A stretch of DNA of 64,000 nucleotides. Source: Todiramphus chloris collaris (Eukaryota > Chordata > Aves > Coraciiformes > Alcedinidae). Location: positions 1,540,595 through 1,604,594 of the forward strand of contig JANVCC010000014.1 of NCBI GenBank assembly GCA_025345505.1, read 5' to 3'. Below, piece by piece: positions 43,801-57,081 of the stretch (position 1 is the stretch's first letter; the number at the start of each line of letters is the position of its first letter). Under the pieces are notes generated by a model that saw only the letters and a program-made list of their open reading frames with translations, was not told the origin of the DNA and did not search any database. A program made the position numbers and the translations under genes.

Positions 43801-46800
43801 GATCTCTGCCTGCTCTTTGATCTCTCCTGAACAGTGTCATTGCAGCTCCGACTCCTTTCCACCTTGGCGGTGAGGTTCCTGAAAAGCAGATGGGTGAAAA
43901 CAAGCCATTTTTCATGACCTCAGGAAGAACCAGCCCAACAGCCCTGGCAGCAGCTATCTGTTGGGGAGGCAGCAGCCTTGGCAGCACCCAGCTCTAAGAG
44001 ATGCCTCCTACACCTCTGGGGTAAAAGGATCCAGGAATCTTGGATCTGACGCTGGTTTGTGTTCAAGGGATCCGCACTCAACACACTCCACCTACAGCTT
44101 GTAACTAATGAAGGTGAGAGCTCGTAACACCACTACGGAAACCCCTTCTTGCTCTTAGTTACTCAGCCACGCAACAGCTTTTGCTGATAAGCCATTCGGG
44201 GCTGACGCTCTCTTTTACTCTCTGTGCTGGAGAAGGATCTGGCAGTCCTGAGTTCATCATGCAGAATTTTGTGTTTTAATGATTTCTCCATTTAAATCTA
44301 CAGGAAATGATTTTTCTGTTTCATGGGATCAACACTAACTGCGTTAACCCCCGTGATTCTGTAATAGGCAGGAGGCATTCAGACAGATGCTATACTCTAT
44401 CAATCAGTCTGTTCTAGAATTCTAGCAATGTTATTCTCATAATTAAAACAACTGTTTTAATTAAACTTAAAGGATCTCAGGTACATTTAGAACAACAGTC
44501 AATAGAACACCTTTAACAGACATTAATAAGCTTGAATAAAGTCTCAGCATCTTACCCTGAAAGGAAAGCAAAGGAGTAGGCGCTGGTCTTGGAAACAAAA
44601 GCCGACCGATGTGTTTGCTTCCCCTGGAATGGTTCTTCATTCTCTGAATCTGAGAGACGCTCAGGAAACTGAAGTCAATCAAGAAAGAATTAGTTGACAT
44701 GTACAACAAAAAGAGTCACTTGGAAAACAAAGATCTTTCCGGCAAAGATATGAAAGATTCTAAAAGCCCCCAACCTGATCAAACCTAAAGGATGTAAACA
44801 CAGAAGGCAACCTGCCAGCAGATACGCATGCTCGCGCAGCTCTTAACAGCTCAGAGGCTGGCCCCAAAAGCATAAATAATGCAAATAAACACACAGATCC
44901 TGCGTGTAGTAGTCAGTCTTTGGAGAAAGTTAATTAATTGATCATGGAAATGTGAGAAAATCCTACAAGAAAGGTCCTATGAGATGATATTCAGTACCCA
45001 GCCTATCAGTCTTTCAATCTTAGGAGTGTTTTCTGTGAAGTCTCGCAACTGAAATGAGAAATGGGCACAGCCTGGCACGCAGAATCTGTTGGACTACAGT
45101 ATTATACACCTACACTCCAGAAGACCCGTGGAGAACTGTTCATGGACATGCATATTTATGCCTGAAGACCAAGGACACACAAAGCAGAGGAGGTACCTCT
45201 GTGGATTTATCTGCTATGTTTGGAAGAGTCACAAGTACACTGGGTAAAAGCAGTGACACAAATCTCTAGAACATCTGCAGCCTTAACAAATCTAAGACGA
45301 CAGTTCTCACTAACATTGGTGTTTATCATCTGTTACCTCACAGCCTTCAAGGGTATAAAGAAGTCAATCAACTAATCCCAGACAGCTCCCTCTGTCAAAG
45401 GATGAAAGCTCCCAGTTCCAATGGGCAGGAACAGGAGAAGCTCAGCTAGTAAAGGTGCTGTTCTTGTTCCAGGACTGAGTCTTAGCAGCACCAGTCAGAG
45501 TCTGTGATGTCGACAGGAAAGAGAATCACAAGCTTACTTACACACTCCTGGTTCATTTTAAGCACTACAGATTCATCCTTTTTCTGCTGTTCTTCCATTT
45601 TCCTTTTTCCTACTTCCATGTCATCTAGAATGAACTTCTGAATCAGATCCTCTGAAGATTTTTCTTCTTGTAGCTTTTCTTCTCTCAGCTGGAAATAATG
45701 ACAAAAGAGACAACTTATTTAAAATGTTTTAAGCCCTACAACTGGTTGCAAACAAGTGATTTTCCAAGCATCTGAACACATTGCTTAATTTGGTGTCTTT
45801 ATTTCTCTACTCTAGAGTAGAGTCACTGGCTCTTTCTCGCAATAATGAGAAGACTGGTTTGTTTCTACAATGCCTTCACATTCGTGCGCTCTACAAAAGT
45901 AGAATCATAGAATTGTTCTGGATGGAAAAGATCTTTAAGATCACTGAGTCCAACCTTTAACCCAGCACTGCCAGGTCACCACTAAACCATGTCCCTCAGC
46001 ACCACATATCCACAGCTTTGAAACCCCTCCAGGGATGGGGACTCCACCACTGTCCTGGGCAGCCTGGGACAGGCCTTGACAACCCCTGTGGGGAAGAAAT
46101 TGTTCCTCAAGTCCAACCTAAACCTCCCCTGGAGCAACCTGAGGCCATTTCCTCTTGTCCTGTACTTGTTCCTTGGGAGAAGAGACCAACCCCCACCTGG
46201 CTCCAACCTCCTTTCAGGGAGTTGTCAAGAACTCCTCAACGGTTAGGAACCTCCTTTTCTCCAGGCTGAACAACCCCATGTCCCTCAGCCGCTCCTCACA
46301 AGACCTGTGCTTTAGACCTTTTAGCAGCTTCACTGTCCTTCAGTGGACTTGCTCCAGCCACAAAATGTCCTTTTGGGAGTCAGGGGCCCAAAAGTGAACC
46401 CAGGATTCGAGGAGAAGTCTCCCCAGTGCCCAGTCCAGGGGGACAATCCCTGCCCTAGTCCTGCTGGCCAAACTAATGCTGATCCAAGCCAGGATGCTGG
46501 TGGCCTTCTTGGCCACCTGGGCACATGCTGTTTCATCTTCAGCCACATGTTGACAATTCACCCAGGTTCTTTTTTGCTGGGCACTTTCCAGCTGCTCTGC
46601 CCCAAGCCTGGAGTGTTGCAGGGAGTTGTTGTGACCCAAGTGCAGGACTTGGCACTTGGCCTTCTTGGCCTTTAATACATTACTGCAATTTAAAAAGTTT
46701 GATCCAAAGAAGGCACCGAATACTTTCAGCATTTTTGGTATCACCTCCCATGAGGAATATTTCCCCTATATTTCATTTTCTTTTTCTCTAATTCTAACCC

Positions 46801-49800
46801 ATTCTTAGGATGTTTTCTTGATACTTCCTACCACCGTGGCAATTCAGAAAAGGCTACAATTGAACAGTGTTTTATCCACATGTGCTGATGTACTGCAATT
46901 CACAAATCTGAAGGCTGTACAAGAAATCCCACCAAAGTGCCAGGGCAGCCCCAAGCTGTGTCTTGCTGCACTTCCCAACCTATTTCTGCACTGAAGGCTT
47001 TTTTTTGTTGTGCCTCTTCCATAAACTGTCAGTTCCCATATATTCCTTTATCTTCCCAGAAGACCCTCTACCTATTCTTGAGCTTGTGGCAGTCCAGTAA
47101 TCAGAAAAGTGGATTTCAGAGAACTGCAAACACCTTCTTTCCTTCCCTCTGCAAAGCACAGCCCATCACTTAGGTATCCCTTTCAACCAAGTAAGTTTGA
47201 CTTCAGTGCCCAAAAGCTCCTCCCAGACAGGCTCTCCTTGCAGAGATTTCTTTCTTCCTGAAAGGGTGAGGGTGGTGAGACACTGGAACAGGTTGCTATG
47301 GATGCTTCACCTCTGGAAGTGTTCAAGATCAGGTTAGATGGAGCTTTGAGCAACCTGGTCTAGTGGGGATGTCCCTGCCCATGGCAGGGGAGCTGGAACT
47401 AGATGATCTTTAAGTTTCCTTCCAACCCAAAGCGTTCTATGATTCTGTGAACCAAAGAATAATCCCTATGAGAATCCATGACTCTGACGGGCTGCCTTTC
47501 CTGTTGCATTATTTTGCTCCCCCTCACCTAAGGGATCAAACTCCCCATTTGTACCAGGACCTATTTTCTGCAGACTTGCCACTGAAAACCATCAAACTCC
47601 CTTTCTTCCTCCTTTCCACCATCTCTTCCTGATGAGCAGGCTCTGCAGTGTGTACTTCACATAACACCATCCGATCATACCTGCCCAGAACATCACCCAG
47701 CTCCCTTCTCATTCATTACCCTGCCATTTATGCAGCTTCTCTCTCACCTCTTCCTCAACTTCAGGCTTACACACAGGCCATGAATAACCTACATATAGAT
47801 ATATGCATATATGTAACAGGTCATCCCTCCTTTCTCCACCTAAACTCTGTGCATAAGTTATCCTTGTCTGGGACAACAAGCCTGACCTTTCATTGGCAGA
47901 TCTCCATCACGCTGATGAATCACAGCTATGGCTAAGCACTAGGAATTCAAATACTTCTGTTTATTCCTCCCATTTGAGTGTAGGCATCTCAGCTACTTAA
48001 GAAGCTGCCCTATCAACATTCCCTCCTCTCTTCTCACATCACCACAATTTCCCCCTCGCCCCCCAGGAAAGCAATGCTGCAGGACCTGGTGTCCTGCAGC
48101 AAAGCTCAAGGCATCTGCAGGCAGCTCGAGCCCCAATCCTGCAGCATGGCGCGTAAAGGCAGTGGGTGACGTTGCAACAACTCGTTCTTCCAAAAATATT
48201 AAGTATTTTTCTTCCCTGCCAAAGGCAGGGAAGTTGAAAAAGCACGAACATGTGGATAACAAAGAAAGCAAGAGTTCATGATGCATTACACCAAAAGCAC
48301 ATCATGATTTTCAGACTGGGATGGACTGAATCTGATCCCCCAGAAATGATGAAGAGAGAGATAAGAGGAGAGAAGGTACAAACCAGGAAAAAAAAAAAAA
48401 AAACCTCACTGTTTGGCTGACTGTGAGTGTTTAGCAAATGTTTTCAAAGACTAGTTTGACACCTCGGTCAGAGTCATTTTAAGATGTATCTTTAAATTCC
48501 TGGTCTATTAATAATCTCAAACAATAACCACCACACAGTGTCTGACTAATACAGGTTATGGCCACATGATGCAGATGTGATGAATAGTCTGCCATAAGTT
48601 TCATGAACATTTCCGCACTTTAAGGAGCCTTTTTTTAAAGCATCTGACAATTCCCAGATCTAAAGCCACAAGCATATGTAACAACATACAGCAATATTTA
48701 AGGATTTGGGGCAAACCCACGGCACAGTTAATGGGAGGTGCAAGCACAACCTCTGCCGACAGTGACCGATGAAAAAAGCAACAGGAACTGAATCCTAATT
48801 AACAGGATACAAAAAGGAATACAGGTCCAGAACTCGGGTTGCAAACAAAAGCAAACTAACGACAAAATCTGCACTAATAAACCCCCCCACGTTTTAAGTA
48901 GTCTAATGTAAGTTATCACCCAGAGAATTTACTTCAAGCCTGGCAATGCTGTGCCAAGACATGAGGACTAGAAACTGAAGCAAGCTGGTGTGAAACATCT
49001 ACCCTGAGAAAAGTATCATCGTCTGAGTAGCACCTCTGCAATACTGGATGCAGGACCATCAGCTGCTACCAGAAAACACAGTTTAACCTGTCTATAGTCC
49101 TTTCAGATCCTGGAACTGCAGGGAAAAAATGCTGTACAAGCAATTACTCATTTTTTCCTCCGCAGCTGCTCAAGAAATGAGAATTTCTGGAACGTCATTC
49201 TTGATACTAACATTCATTTCCAAAAATCTGATAAACTCACGTTTGACACCTCTTCACTCCACAAACTGCCCGGGTTTGCTCTCTCACTCCCTGAGCCTGC
49301 TCCATCTACCCATGCTGCTGGAAAGCTGCGTGTCAGAACATGCCTCAGGTAGGAGTTTCCCTCCTGATGGCGTGTGATTACAAGCACTAGACTGCTTGTG
49401 ATAGACAGTTTAACAGGATGAGTTTGGGTTTTAGTACCCAGAAATCACATCCTCCTTTGGAAAAATCTGAAATACAAGAGCACCAAGTGTGCTGTGTAAA
49501 AAAAGGGGGGGGTGTGTGTTTAATAATCTTGCTACCCTGCCCAGGCAGCAACCATTTCATATCCTTTTATATTTCATATCATTTCATATCCAGCTGAGAA
49601 AATAACGCTACAAGATTACCCACTTCAAATAAAAATTCTTCAGTATGTAATTATGGTAACTACTTTGTTTTTGACTGTAAAAGGCTGGGAAGCAGGTCAA
49701 GAGCTAGGATTTATAAACCAACTCACATCTGGGAGATCTAAAAGCTTTTGAACGTTCCTCTGCCTTCCTCATGAGGAAAGCCAGCACGGGTTATCCCCAT

Positions 49801-52800
49801 TCCATAGGCAGAGAAGCTGAGATGAAACCTCTTGCCTCCAGACAGAAGAGGGAAGCCCAGCTACACACAAGCTTTGATTCCAAAACCTGAGTTCTCATCT
49901 CCTCCTACCTAATTCAGAAGTTCAGAGACACCAAGAAGCTCTAAGTGGCAACACGTGCAGTTTTGCCTGGAATAAGGGAAAAGCACTGAGTGCATCATTT
50001 ATCAGCAAAACTACAGTGTCCTTTCCTCTCAGATGATGATTCAGACAATCTCCCCCATCTCACACGAGCTTTTTCAGGCAAGGTTCATAAGAAGTGAGTT
50101 TAAGTTGTCAGGGGGAAGAAACCTCTCTCCCATCTGCCTGTGAGCAAAAAAGGGGAAGGCAGAGAGCTGAACAGGAACTAGACAAAAACATGTCCCAGAA
50201 GCCAGAAACATGTTGAAGTCCTTCTTTTTGCCTGGTGGGGAAGTGAGAAGGATTGGTACCGGAGTGCATGCAGTATCTTTTTTATGAAGTCAAGCAGTAG
50301 ATGCAAAATCCCCTTCAGCTGCAGTCTGACTGTGCTTGAAATGTTCTTACTGGAACTTTATATATAATATTTGAAGCCAGTAATGGAGTGATCAGGATTA
50401 ACAAGCAGTGATAAAGTACCCACTTTGTCCTGTGCAGATATAATGCTCCTATAAAAGTTTTATGGACCATGGGAGAGGTTTTTAATCCTTCCAGAAGATA
50501 CAAATAGGCATCAGCCCAGAGGCACATGGAAGAACTGCAGAGCCACAATCATGCCTTGGTGAACTCAGGCTGCTCCTGCTCCTCTGGACACCTGGGAAAT
50601 TCTGGCCTTGCAGCTGGATTGAAGACATCAAGCAACAAGTCTGGAGGGATCAATGGTGAGTTAATTCCAGTATCACCATGGAAAGTCTCCCACTCACTAC
50701 TATAAGAGAGATTTAGAAAACCCTTGCAAGGTTTTCAGTCAATACCTACATGTTAGAGAGTAGTACAGGGGAAAAGGACCTGGGGCTCTTGATGGACAGC
50801 AGCATGACCATGGGCCAGCAATGAGCCCTCGTGGCCAAGAAGGCCAATGGCATCCTGCGGTGTATTAGAAGGGGTGTGGTTAGTAGGCCGAGAGAGGTTC
50901 TCCTGCCCCTCTACTCTGCCCTGGTGAGGCCACATCTGGAATATTGTGTCCAGTTCTGGGCCCCTCAGTTCAAGAACAGGGAACTGCTTGAGAGAGTCCA
51001 TCACAGAACCACAAAGATGATTAAGGGAGTGGAGCATCTCCCTTATGAGGAAAGGCTGAGGGAGCTGGGTCTCTTTAGCCTGGAGAAGAGGAGACCAAGG
51101 GGTGACTTCATTTATGTTTATAAATACGTAAAGGGCAAGTGTCAGGAGGAGGATGTCAGGGATGTCCAATGACAGGACAAGGGGCAACGGGTGCAAGCTG
51201 GAGCATAAGAGGTTCCACGGAAACATAAGGAAAAATTTTTTCACTATGAGGGTGACGGAACACTGGAACAGGCTGCCCAGGGGGGTTGTGGAGTCTCCTT
51301 CTCTGAAGACATTCAAGACCCGCCTGGACACGTTCCATTTGACGTGCTCTAGGTGATCCTGCTCTGGCAGGAGGGTTGGACTAGATGATCTTTCGAGGTC
51401 CCTTCCAACCGCAAACATTGTGCGATTTTGTGTGTGAAAAACTTTATCTCTTCTTTAAGACAAAGATACCCTGAGTATAATCACCCCGAAGGTTACAGTG
51501 AAAAAGAAATTAAATTGCTAAGCACAGTGATGCATATTTCACTTAATGAATAAACTAGATTTTTATATAAGTCAGATTGCTCCTCACTTGAAGTCCTACA
51601 CTGCTGCCTAAACCAACTGCTTCTCAACAAAGTGCCTCACCATTGCTAAAAATACCACAAGTGACAGGACTTTAGGCACAAGACGTGCTTGCCTACCTAG
51701 TCAAAGGTACCTGAACCAGAGAAGAGTCTACAGTTGTTAAGAACACTTAATGAAAGGTCATAGTCAGCCAAAGTTATCCTAATAACATCTAGTGATGCTG
51801 CCTACCAGTGTCACTGTTAATTCCACACACAGAGAAGCAGAAGTGAGGACCCTTAAATATTTTTTCTGATGATGCAAAACTAGGAGTGGCTGACACACCA
51901 GAATTGAGCTGCCATCCAGCCAGACCTGGACAGGCTGGAGAGCTGGGCAGAGAACAACCTCATGAAGTTCAACAAAGGCAAGTGTTGGGTCCTGCACCTC
52001 GGAAGGGATAACTACACCAGTACAGGTGAGGGGGAACCCAGGAGGTTCAAGCTTCTTTGTGGTGAGCTTGCCAGAGCCTGGCCCAGGCTGCCCAGAGAGG
52101 TTGCAGAGTCTCCTTCTCTGGAGAGATTCCAAACCCTCCTGGACAATGAGATCCTGGGCACCCTGCTGTGGGTGACCCTGCTGGAGCAGGGGAGTTGGCC
52201 AAGATGATCTCCAGAGGTCCTTTCTAACCCCTACCATGCTGGAATTCTGTGAGTTTTCCATTGTCTCCTCACATATATGCATTTCACAGATGATTTATTT
52301 ACCTTAAATATATTCTAAGCAGCATCTCCCTACTTAGCAGCATTCAGTGGACAAGGCTGTTTTCCTAATTCAGCGTCAGCTTCCCAGCCCTTTCATACAG
52401 TCATTGAGATCTTCAAGTAAAAACCCAAACAAAATTCTTCAGCGACACCGTCCCCCCCACCTCTTTTCCCCACTAATCATTGAGAGCTTGGACCCACCTC
52501 AAAGCAAAACACCATCACAGAGATCAAGGACCCAAAATCAGTGAATAAATCTATTGGCAGAAACACCAACAGCAGGGCAGAGTCCACATTATTACAGCAG
52601 GACGGGGCGCAGGCCCCGACGGAGGACCTGGGACAACAGAAGTTGGCACTATGAGTGGCAACACAGAATGCTGGAGCAAGTTTCGAGAGACTCTCATGAG
52701 AGGGGCTGCAATGGAAATCATTATCCACTCGGCTGTAGCTGTCATTGCTTTCACTGTAATGCTTCTCACTTAAAAAGCAGACAGCTTTCATAAATGACTG

Positions 52801-53430
52801 GCCACTGGAAAGATTTCAATGGTTTAGTTTAAGAAAAAAATCCAGTTTTAAATGGAGAAAATGTTTTCCCAGTCCTTAACTCTAAATCGTCTGAAAAGCC
52901 TTTCTTCCTTTCTCAGTTTTTTTTTAATCTTTAAATGACATTTTTTTTTTTTTGTCTAAGACAGAAAGCTCTAATTTTGGAATAGATTGTTTCTGAGAAG
53001 GAAACTGTTACTGCAGGTGATGCCTCATGCTGCACAAGTCATTATGGAATTACAACCACAAATACCAACCCTCTAATAAACCCTGTACAACCAACCAGCC
53101 AGTCAAGGTCCACCATGGAAGGTCCATTTCTGTGTTCTGGAAGGCAGCCTAAGACAGCAAAATCTGGCTTCTACACACTCGGCCACTGCCAACATTTTCC
53201 TGAACTGGCTGAACAGCATAAAGGGGAATAAATGACCTTTGTTATAGAGAAGGAATAAAAATCCCTTCAAGTTTTCTTATAGGTAGGATGGCATTCCTGC
53301 AGGAAATCCAAATTATTCTGGAAGAAAAACTGCAATTACACAGAGTACCATACCTTCCTTAGCTGGCTTTCATATTCTTCTCGAAGTTCCCCTGGTTTGC
53401 CTAATTTAATGGGTGCTCTGAATATAAAGT
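39659..53430 (-). CDS. RNF169: RNF169, E3-like reader of ubiquitinated H2A (partial: exons 2-6)
   Basis: Nuclear DNA-damage protein related to RNF168. It is known to bind nucleosomes carrying ubiquitin on H2A K13/K15 and to limit 53BP1 and RAP80 at breaks. Exons in transcript order: 53430-53354, 45688-45542, 44668-44556, 43878-43779, 40870-39659; all phases agree and give about 548 residues with an open frame. Key blocks are [69 protein letters not shown] and the C-terminal MIU2 ([18 protein letters not shown]) followed by LRM2 (RYLLRSKS). Exon 1, encoding the RING finger, is not present: the window ends inside intron 1. The middle of the last exon diverges most from mammals. Confidence 0.96.
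39741..39800 (-). other. RNF169: RNF169 MIU2 ubiquitin-binding helix (approximate)
   Basis: [18 protein letters not shown] fits the MIU pattern of an acidic start, a central alanine and downstream leucines. It is followed within about 15 residues by the LRM2 segment. Together these form the ubiquitin-nucleosome reader in the human protein. Confidence 0.85.
42245..43012 (+). mobile_element. CR1 LINE, 5'-truncated
   Basis: First subfamily, sense, from TTCAACAAGGGCAAGTGTTG to a tail near TTCTGTTATTCTGTGATAC. Confidence 0.93.
43157..43436 (+). mobile_element. CR1 LINE 3' fragment
   Basis: Third subfamily, sense, from ACAAGAGGTACGGGACAATA to TTTCTATGATTG. Confidence 0.9.
43779..43878 (-). CDS. 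RNF169: RNF169 exon 5
   Basis: [20 protein letters not shown] then a basic run ending PANKTK; matches KVERSQSCSDTAQER in human. Donor GTACAG. Confidence 0.94.
44556..44668 (-). CDS. RNF169: RNF169 exon 4
   Basis: [20 protein letters not shown] then [22 protein letters not shown] acceptor; phase 2 end before GTAAGA. Confidence 0.94.
45542..45688 (-). CDS. RNF169: RNF169 exon 3
   Basis: 49 codons, [20 protein letters not shown] onward, highly charged and probably helical, ending VVLKMNQEC before a perfect GTAAGT. Confidence 0.94.
45901..46680 (-). mobile_element. CR1 LINE, 5'-truncated
   Basis: Antisense copy starting AGAATCATAGAATTGTTCTG; third subfamily, with an older-looking upstream body. 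Confidence 0.9.
47255..47452 (+). mobile_element. CR1 LINE 3' fragment
   Basis: GGTGAGACACTGGAACAGGT to GTTCTATGATTCTGTGAA; a fourth, older subfamily. Confidence 0.88.
49554..49590. repeat. Short ATTTCATATC tandem repeat
   Basis: Three ATTTCATATC units, the first separated from the other two by CTTTTAT. Simple repeat in RNF169 intron 2. Confidence 0.8.
50752..51436 (+). mobile_element. CR1 LINE, 5'-truncated
   Basis: Sense copy with AGGACCTGGGGCTCTTGATG at the left and CTAGATGATCTTTCGAGGTC near its decayed tail. Its internal sequence differs from the first subfamily. Confidence 0.93.
51868..52253 (+). mobile_element. CR1 LINE with internal deletion
   Basis: First subfamily. It jumps near 52032 from the CACCAGTACAGGTGAGGG block directly to the GAACCCAGGAGGTTC block, so several hundred bases present in sister copies are missing. 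Confidence 0.88.
53354..53430 (-). CDS. RNF169: RNF169 exon 2
   Basis: Completes an Asp codon, then [20 protein letters not shown] and SQLRK, before GTATGG. This is the block just after the RING region in RNF168/RNF169 relatives. Confidence 0.95.
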
Positions 53431-55751
53431 CTGGAAAGAAAAGGAAAAAACAGAAGGAAATGCATTTTAGTGCATGATGACTGGGGGTGTCCATTATTTC
53501 CCAAAAAAGGTAAGCTCTCCACTGACTGAGCAAGAGGTTCTACAGCATTTTTTTCAAGTACATATGTTTATATCGTAACACTGCTATCAAAGCTCTGTTT
53601 AACTCACAGAAACATGGGCGGGAGGGGGATTGGCCAAGTAATACCATTTCCCACTTCTAGAGTTTGTTTTGAGATTCTCAAGAGTTCTTGACAAGCAGTT
53701 AAGCAATCAGGGGAGTATTAGGAGGATGTAAACACAGCAGTTAAAGTAACAGTCCTGAGATGTCACAGGGAATCAGACTATTGGAAAGAAAACCAGGCTT
53801 TAAGCATGTGCTCCAGCCAGACACCCGAGAAACACAGGCTGACAGCAGCAGCACAACATCCCAAATTCAAACCCTTCTGCACAAATGGAGAACACTATTT
53901 TCTATAGAAATAGTGGTTTTCCTCCTCCTCCTCCTCTTCCACATTCCCTTCACCTTCACAGCCGTTTCCAGTGCTGTTCCACCGGTCTGGAGCAAGCACA
54001 GCTTTTATTCTGCTTGTAATGTGCTCCCCGAGGTCAGTGTTTCAAAGACGGTTGGGCGGGCTGCTCCATCCGGCAGGAATTCCCCGTCCTGCTCCCACTT
54101 CCTCCCTTCTCCCTCGGGAACTCAAAAATCAAAAGCATATTGGCACAGGGTTACAGTTTAACCTCCATCCCTGAAGTTTGTTACTCCCCAGATGATTCCC
54201 TTCTCTAAGTCAGCCTCAAAGCTCCCTCCTTCTTCTGTGCAGGGCAAGTCTGGGCAAGCTGCACTACAGTCGGAGGAGCTTGGATGGAAAAGAGAACACC
54301 AGAATAAAATAACAACCCCTGAACAAGCATTCTGGCTCTGCCCGTATCAGTACTCCAGCAGCACAGCTCATCATCCCAACATGCTACAACTGAAGATAAA
54401 ACGGGTATGAGCAAGGAGGAAACATCGGTGGTACCTCCTTTTCCCTGCTTGCTAAAATCAAGGTATATGAACTGGCAGCTCCACTGCATGCTTTGTTTAG
54501 GAAGCATTTTTATTCCTCAAACACACTGGCTGAAATTGAAAAATTCATGGCTGGGTAAATAAATCAAACATGCAGCTGCCCATGGCCAGCTACCCCAGCG
54601 GGCATCCCCCAGTTCATGGCCAGGTTTGCCTCCTCCCTGAGGCAGGTCACAGCCCTAGTGCTGAAACATGCCACTGAAAGACCATCTAAATCCTGCTTTC
54701 ACCTGTCCTGCCTCCCACCAGCTGGGTTTTAAAGTTCTTGGAGGAAAGCCCCGTAACTTCACTCCCACCCCATCAGTGAGTGCAAGTGCAAACTCCGAAG
54801 CTTGCCGCTCAGGGAGTTCCAGAGGGGGAACACTGCCAATGCCAGAGCTCAACAGTATTTCTTTAATCACAATCACAAAGCATTTCTTTAATACTTGCTT
54901 TAAAAGGGGAAAAAAAGAAAAATAAATCTCCTATAATCAAATGTTAAGCTATTGATTAGAAGGTTTGTATGGTTTTGTTTTGGGTATTTTTTTTGTTAAA
55001 CAAACAAAACAAAAAAAAAACCAAAAAACAAAAAAACACAAAAAAACAAACAAAAATAAAACCCCCAAGAGTTGCCATTCCCTCTTCCTTGTACGCCGGC
55101 ATGAGCCAGGCTTGTTTGTAAAGGAAAACACCCAAAATGTGTGATAAAAACCCCAAGCGGTGGCAATGCTGGGGAGGCCAGGCTGCATTCCTTGCTCCTG
55201 CTTCTGCGCCTGCAACCAGCCACGCTGGAAACCTTCCACTGGCTTCTCACAATGTTTTTTTTCCACTGTGTCCTTGAGCAGTTGCTGTTCTTTGTGAAAA
55301 AAAAAAATTTTATCAAGCTCAACTTCCACGGAGACAGTCCCAAGAGCAGCAGCAGGCTGTAAAGTGCCTGCAGCAAACTTCAATTACTTCTGAATGTTTA
55401 AGGCTTGTCTCAGACCTTATCTTCAGAGCTAAAAAGGTGTATTTTTTTCTTTTTCCCTCCAGAGTAATAAAAACATAGGAGCTAGAAACATGCAGCAGTA
55501 AAGACAAGCCACATCAGCTGTTTCATTGCTGACATGGGTTCTGCAAGAAGAGAGTTTAAATCACAGATCAACATTTATCTATAAAGTTTAGCTAAGGTGG
55601 TCCAGTATCAGGTTGGGGTCAGTTTTGTCTGTAGTACTGTTACACACCAACCTGAGAATTTTACAGAGGGGACAAACGAGACAAGACCTAAAATTTCTAA
55701 CTCTGTGTAGAAGAGAACAAAAATGTATATACAGCTGTATATCTACATTTC

Positions 55752-56415
55752 ACAGAACCTCAGAGATCAGAAGGGACCTATGAAGATCCTCTCATCTAAG
55801 CCCCTGCCCCAGCAGGGTCAGCCAGAGCAGGCTGCCCAGGATCACATTGTCCAGGCCTGTTTGGAATCTCTCCAGAGAAGGAGACTCCACAGCCTCTCTG
55901 GGCAGCCTGGGCCAGGCTCTGGCACCTTCACAGCAAAGAAGTTTCTCCTCCTGTTCAGAAAGAACCTCCTGGGTTCCAGTTTGTTCCTGTTGCCCCTTGT
56001 CCTGTCGCTGGGCACCACTGACAAGAGTCTGGCTCTATCCCCTTGACCCCTACCCTCTAGCTATTGATCAGATCCCCTCTCAGTCTTCTCCAGGCTAAAC
56101 AGCCCCAGGGCTCTCAGCCTTTCCTCAGCACAGAGAAAGCTCCAGTCCCCTTGGCATCTTTGTAGCCTCCACTGGACTCTCTCTAGTTGCTGTCTCTCTT
56201 GAACTGGGAAGCCCAGAACTGGACCCAATACTCCAGATGTGGCCTCACTAGGGAGAAGAGAATCTCCCTCAACATCCTCATCACACTCTTCTTAATGGTC
56301 CCTAGCAGACCATTGGCTTTCTTGGACACAAGAGCACAGTGCTGGCTCATGGGCAACTTGTACCCCAAGGACTCCCAGGTCATTCTCCATGGAGCTGCTT
56401 TCCAGCAGGTCAAAC
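55752..56415 (-). mobile_element. CR1 LINE, 5'-truncated
   Basis: First subfamily, antisense, from ACAGAACCTCAGAGATCAGA to the AGCTGCTTTCCAGCAGGTC block. Confidence 0.92.
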
Positions 56416-56619
56416 AGGGTGTTTACAACACCCCATTGTAGTGTCTGGGGTAAAGTGATGATGCATGGTGGCTGCCCCCAGCCAAGGGTGCTTCCATCAG
56501 CACAGAAACACTGCAAATTAAACCAGAGGGGTCCTTGCACTGGGATGTAGCTGGGGAGAAACGCACGACTGATCACAGCATCACGTGTGTTTGTCCAGTA
56601 CACCTCCAGGTGCTAATTC

Positions 56620-57081
56620 TGGATGTCCTCTGGTCCAGAGAAGAGCAACTAACCTGGTGAAGGGCGTGGAGAACAAGTCTTATGAGGAATGGCTGAGGGA
56701 ACTGGGACTATTAAGTCTGAAGAAAAGGAGGCTGAGGGCAGACCTTATTGCTTTCTACAACTACCTGAAAGGATGTTGTAGAGAGGTGGGAGTTGGTCTC
56801 TTCTCACAAGTAACTAGTGATAGAACAAGAGGGAATGGCTTCAAGCTGCACTAGGGGAGGTTTAAACTGGACATTAGGAAAAAAAATTTCACTAAAAGGG
56901 CTGTGAGGCACTGGAACAGGCTGCCCAGGGAGGTGGTCGAGTCACCATCCCTGGAGATGTTTAGAAGCTGTATAGATACGGTGCCAGGGGATATAGCTTA
57001 GTGGAGAACTTGGCAGAATAAGGTTAATGGTTGGACTCGATGACCTTAAAAGTCTTTTCCAACCTAGATGATTCTATGATA
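56620..57081 (+). mobile_element. CR1 LINE, 5'-truncated
   Basis: Sense copy ending AGATGATTCTATGATAAG; a subfamily with the AGAAAAGGAGGCTGAGGGC block. Confidence 0.92.

Larger units (their letters stand above)
40871..53353 (-). other. RNF169: RNF169 introns 2-5: content overview
   Basis: Intron 5 (40871-43778) holds CR1 copies at 42245-43012 and 43157-43436. Introns 4 (43879-44555) and 3 (44669-45541) show nothing. Intron 2 (45689-53353) holds CR1 copies at 45901-46680, 47255-47452, 50752-51436 and 51868-52253. It also has an A18 run near 48390, a short tandem repeat at 49554-49590 and T-runs at 52915-52955. The remaining DNA is unassigned. Confidence 0.8.

Noticed and set aside
50753-51418. 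Minus-strand open frame of 221 codons
   Set aside because: Lies entirely within the antisense of the CR1 copy at 50752-51436.
54949-55383. Minus-strand open frame of 144 codons rich in Phe/Leu, resembling a membrane protein
   Set aside because: The hydrophobic run comes from the A-rich low-complexity tract at 54985-55065 read as Phe codons.
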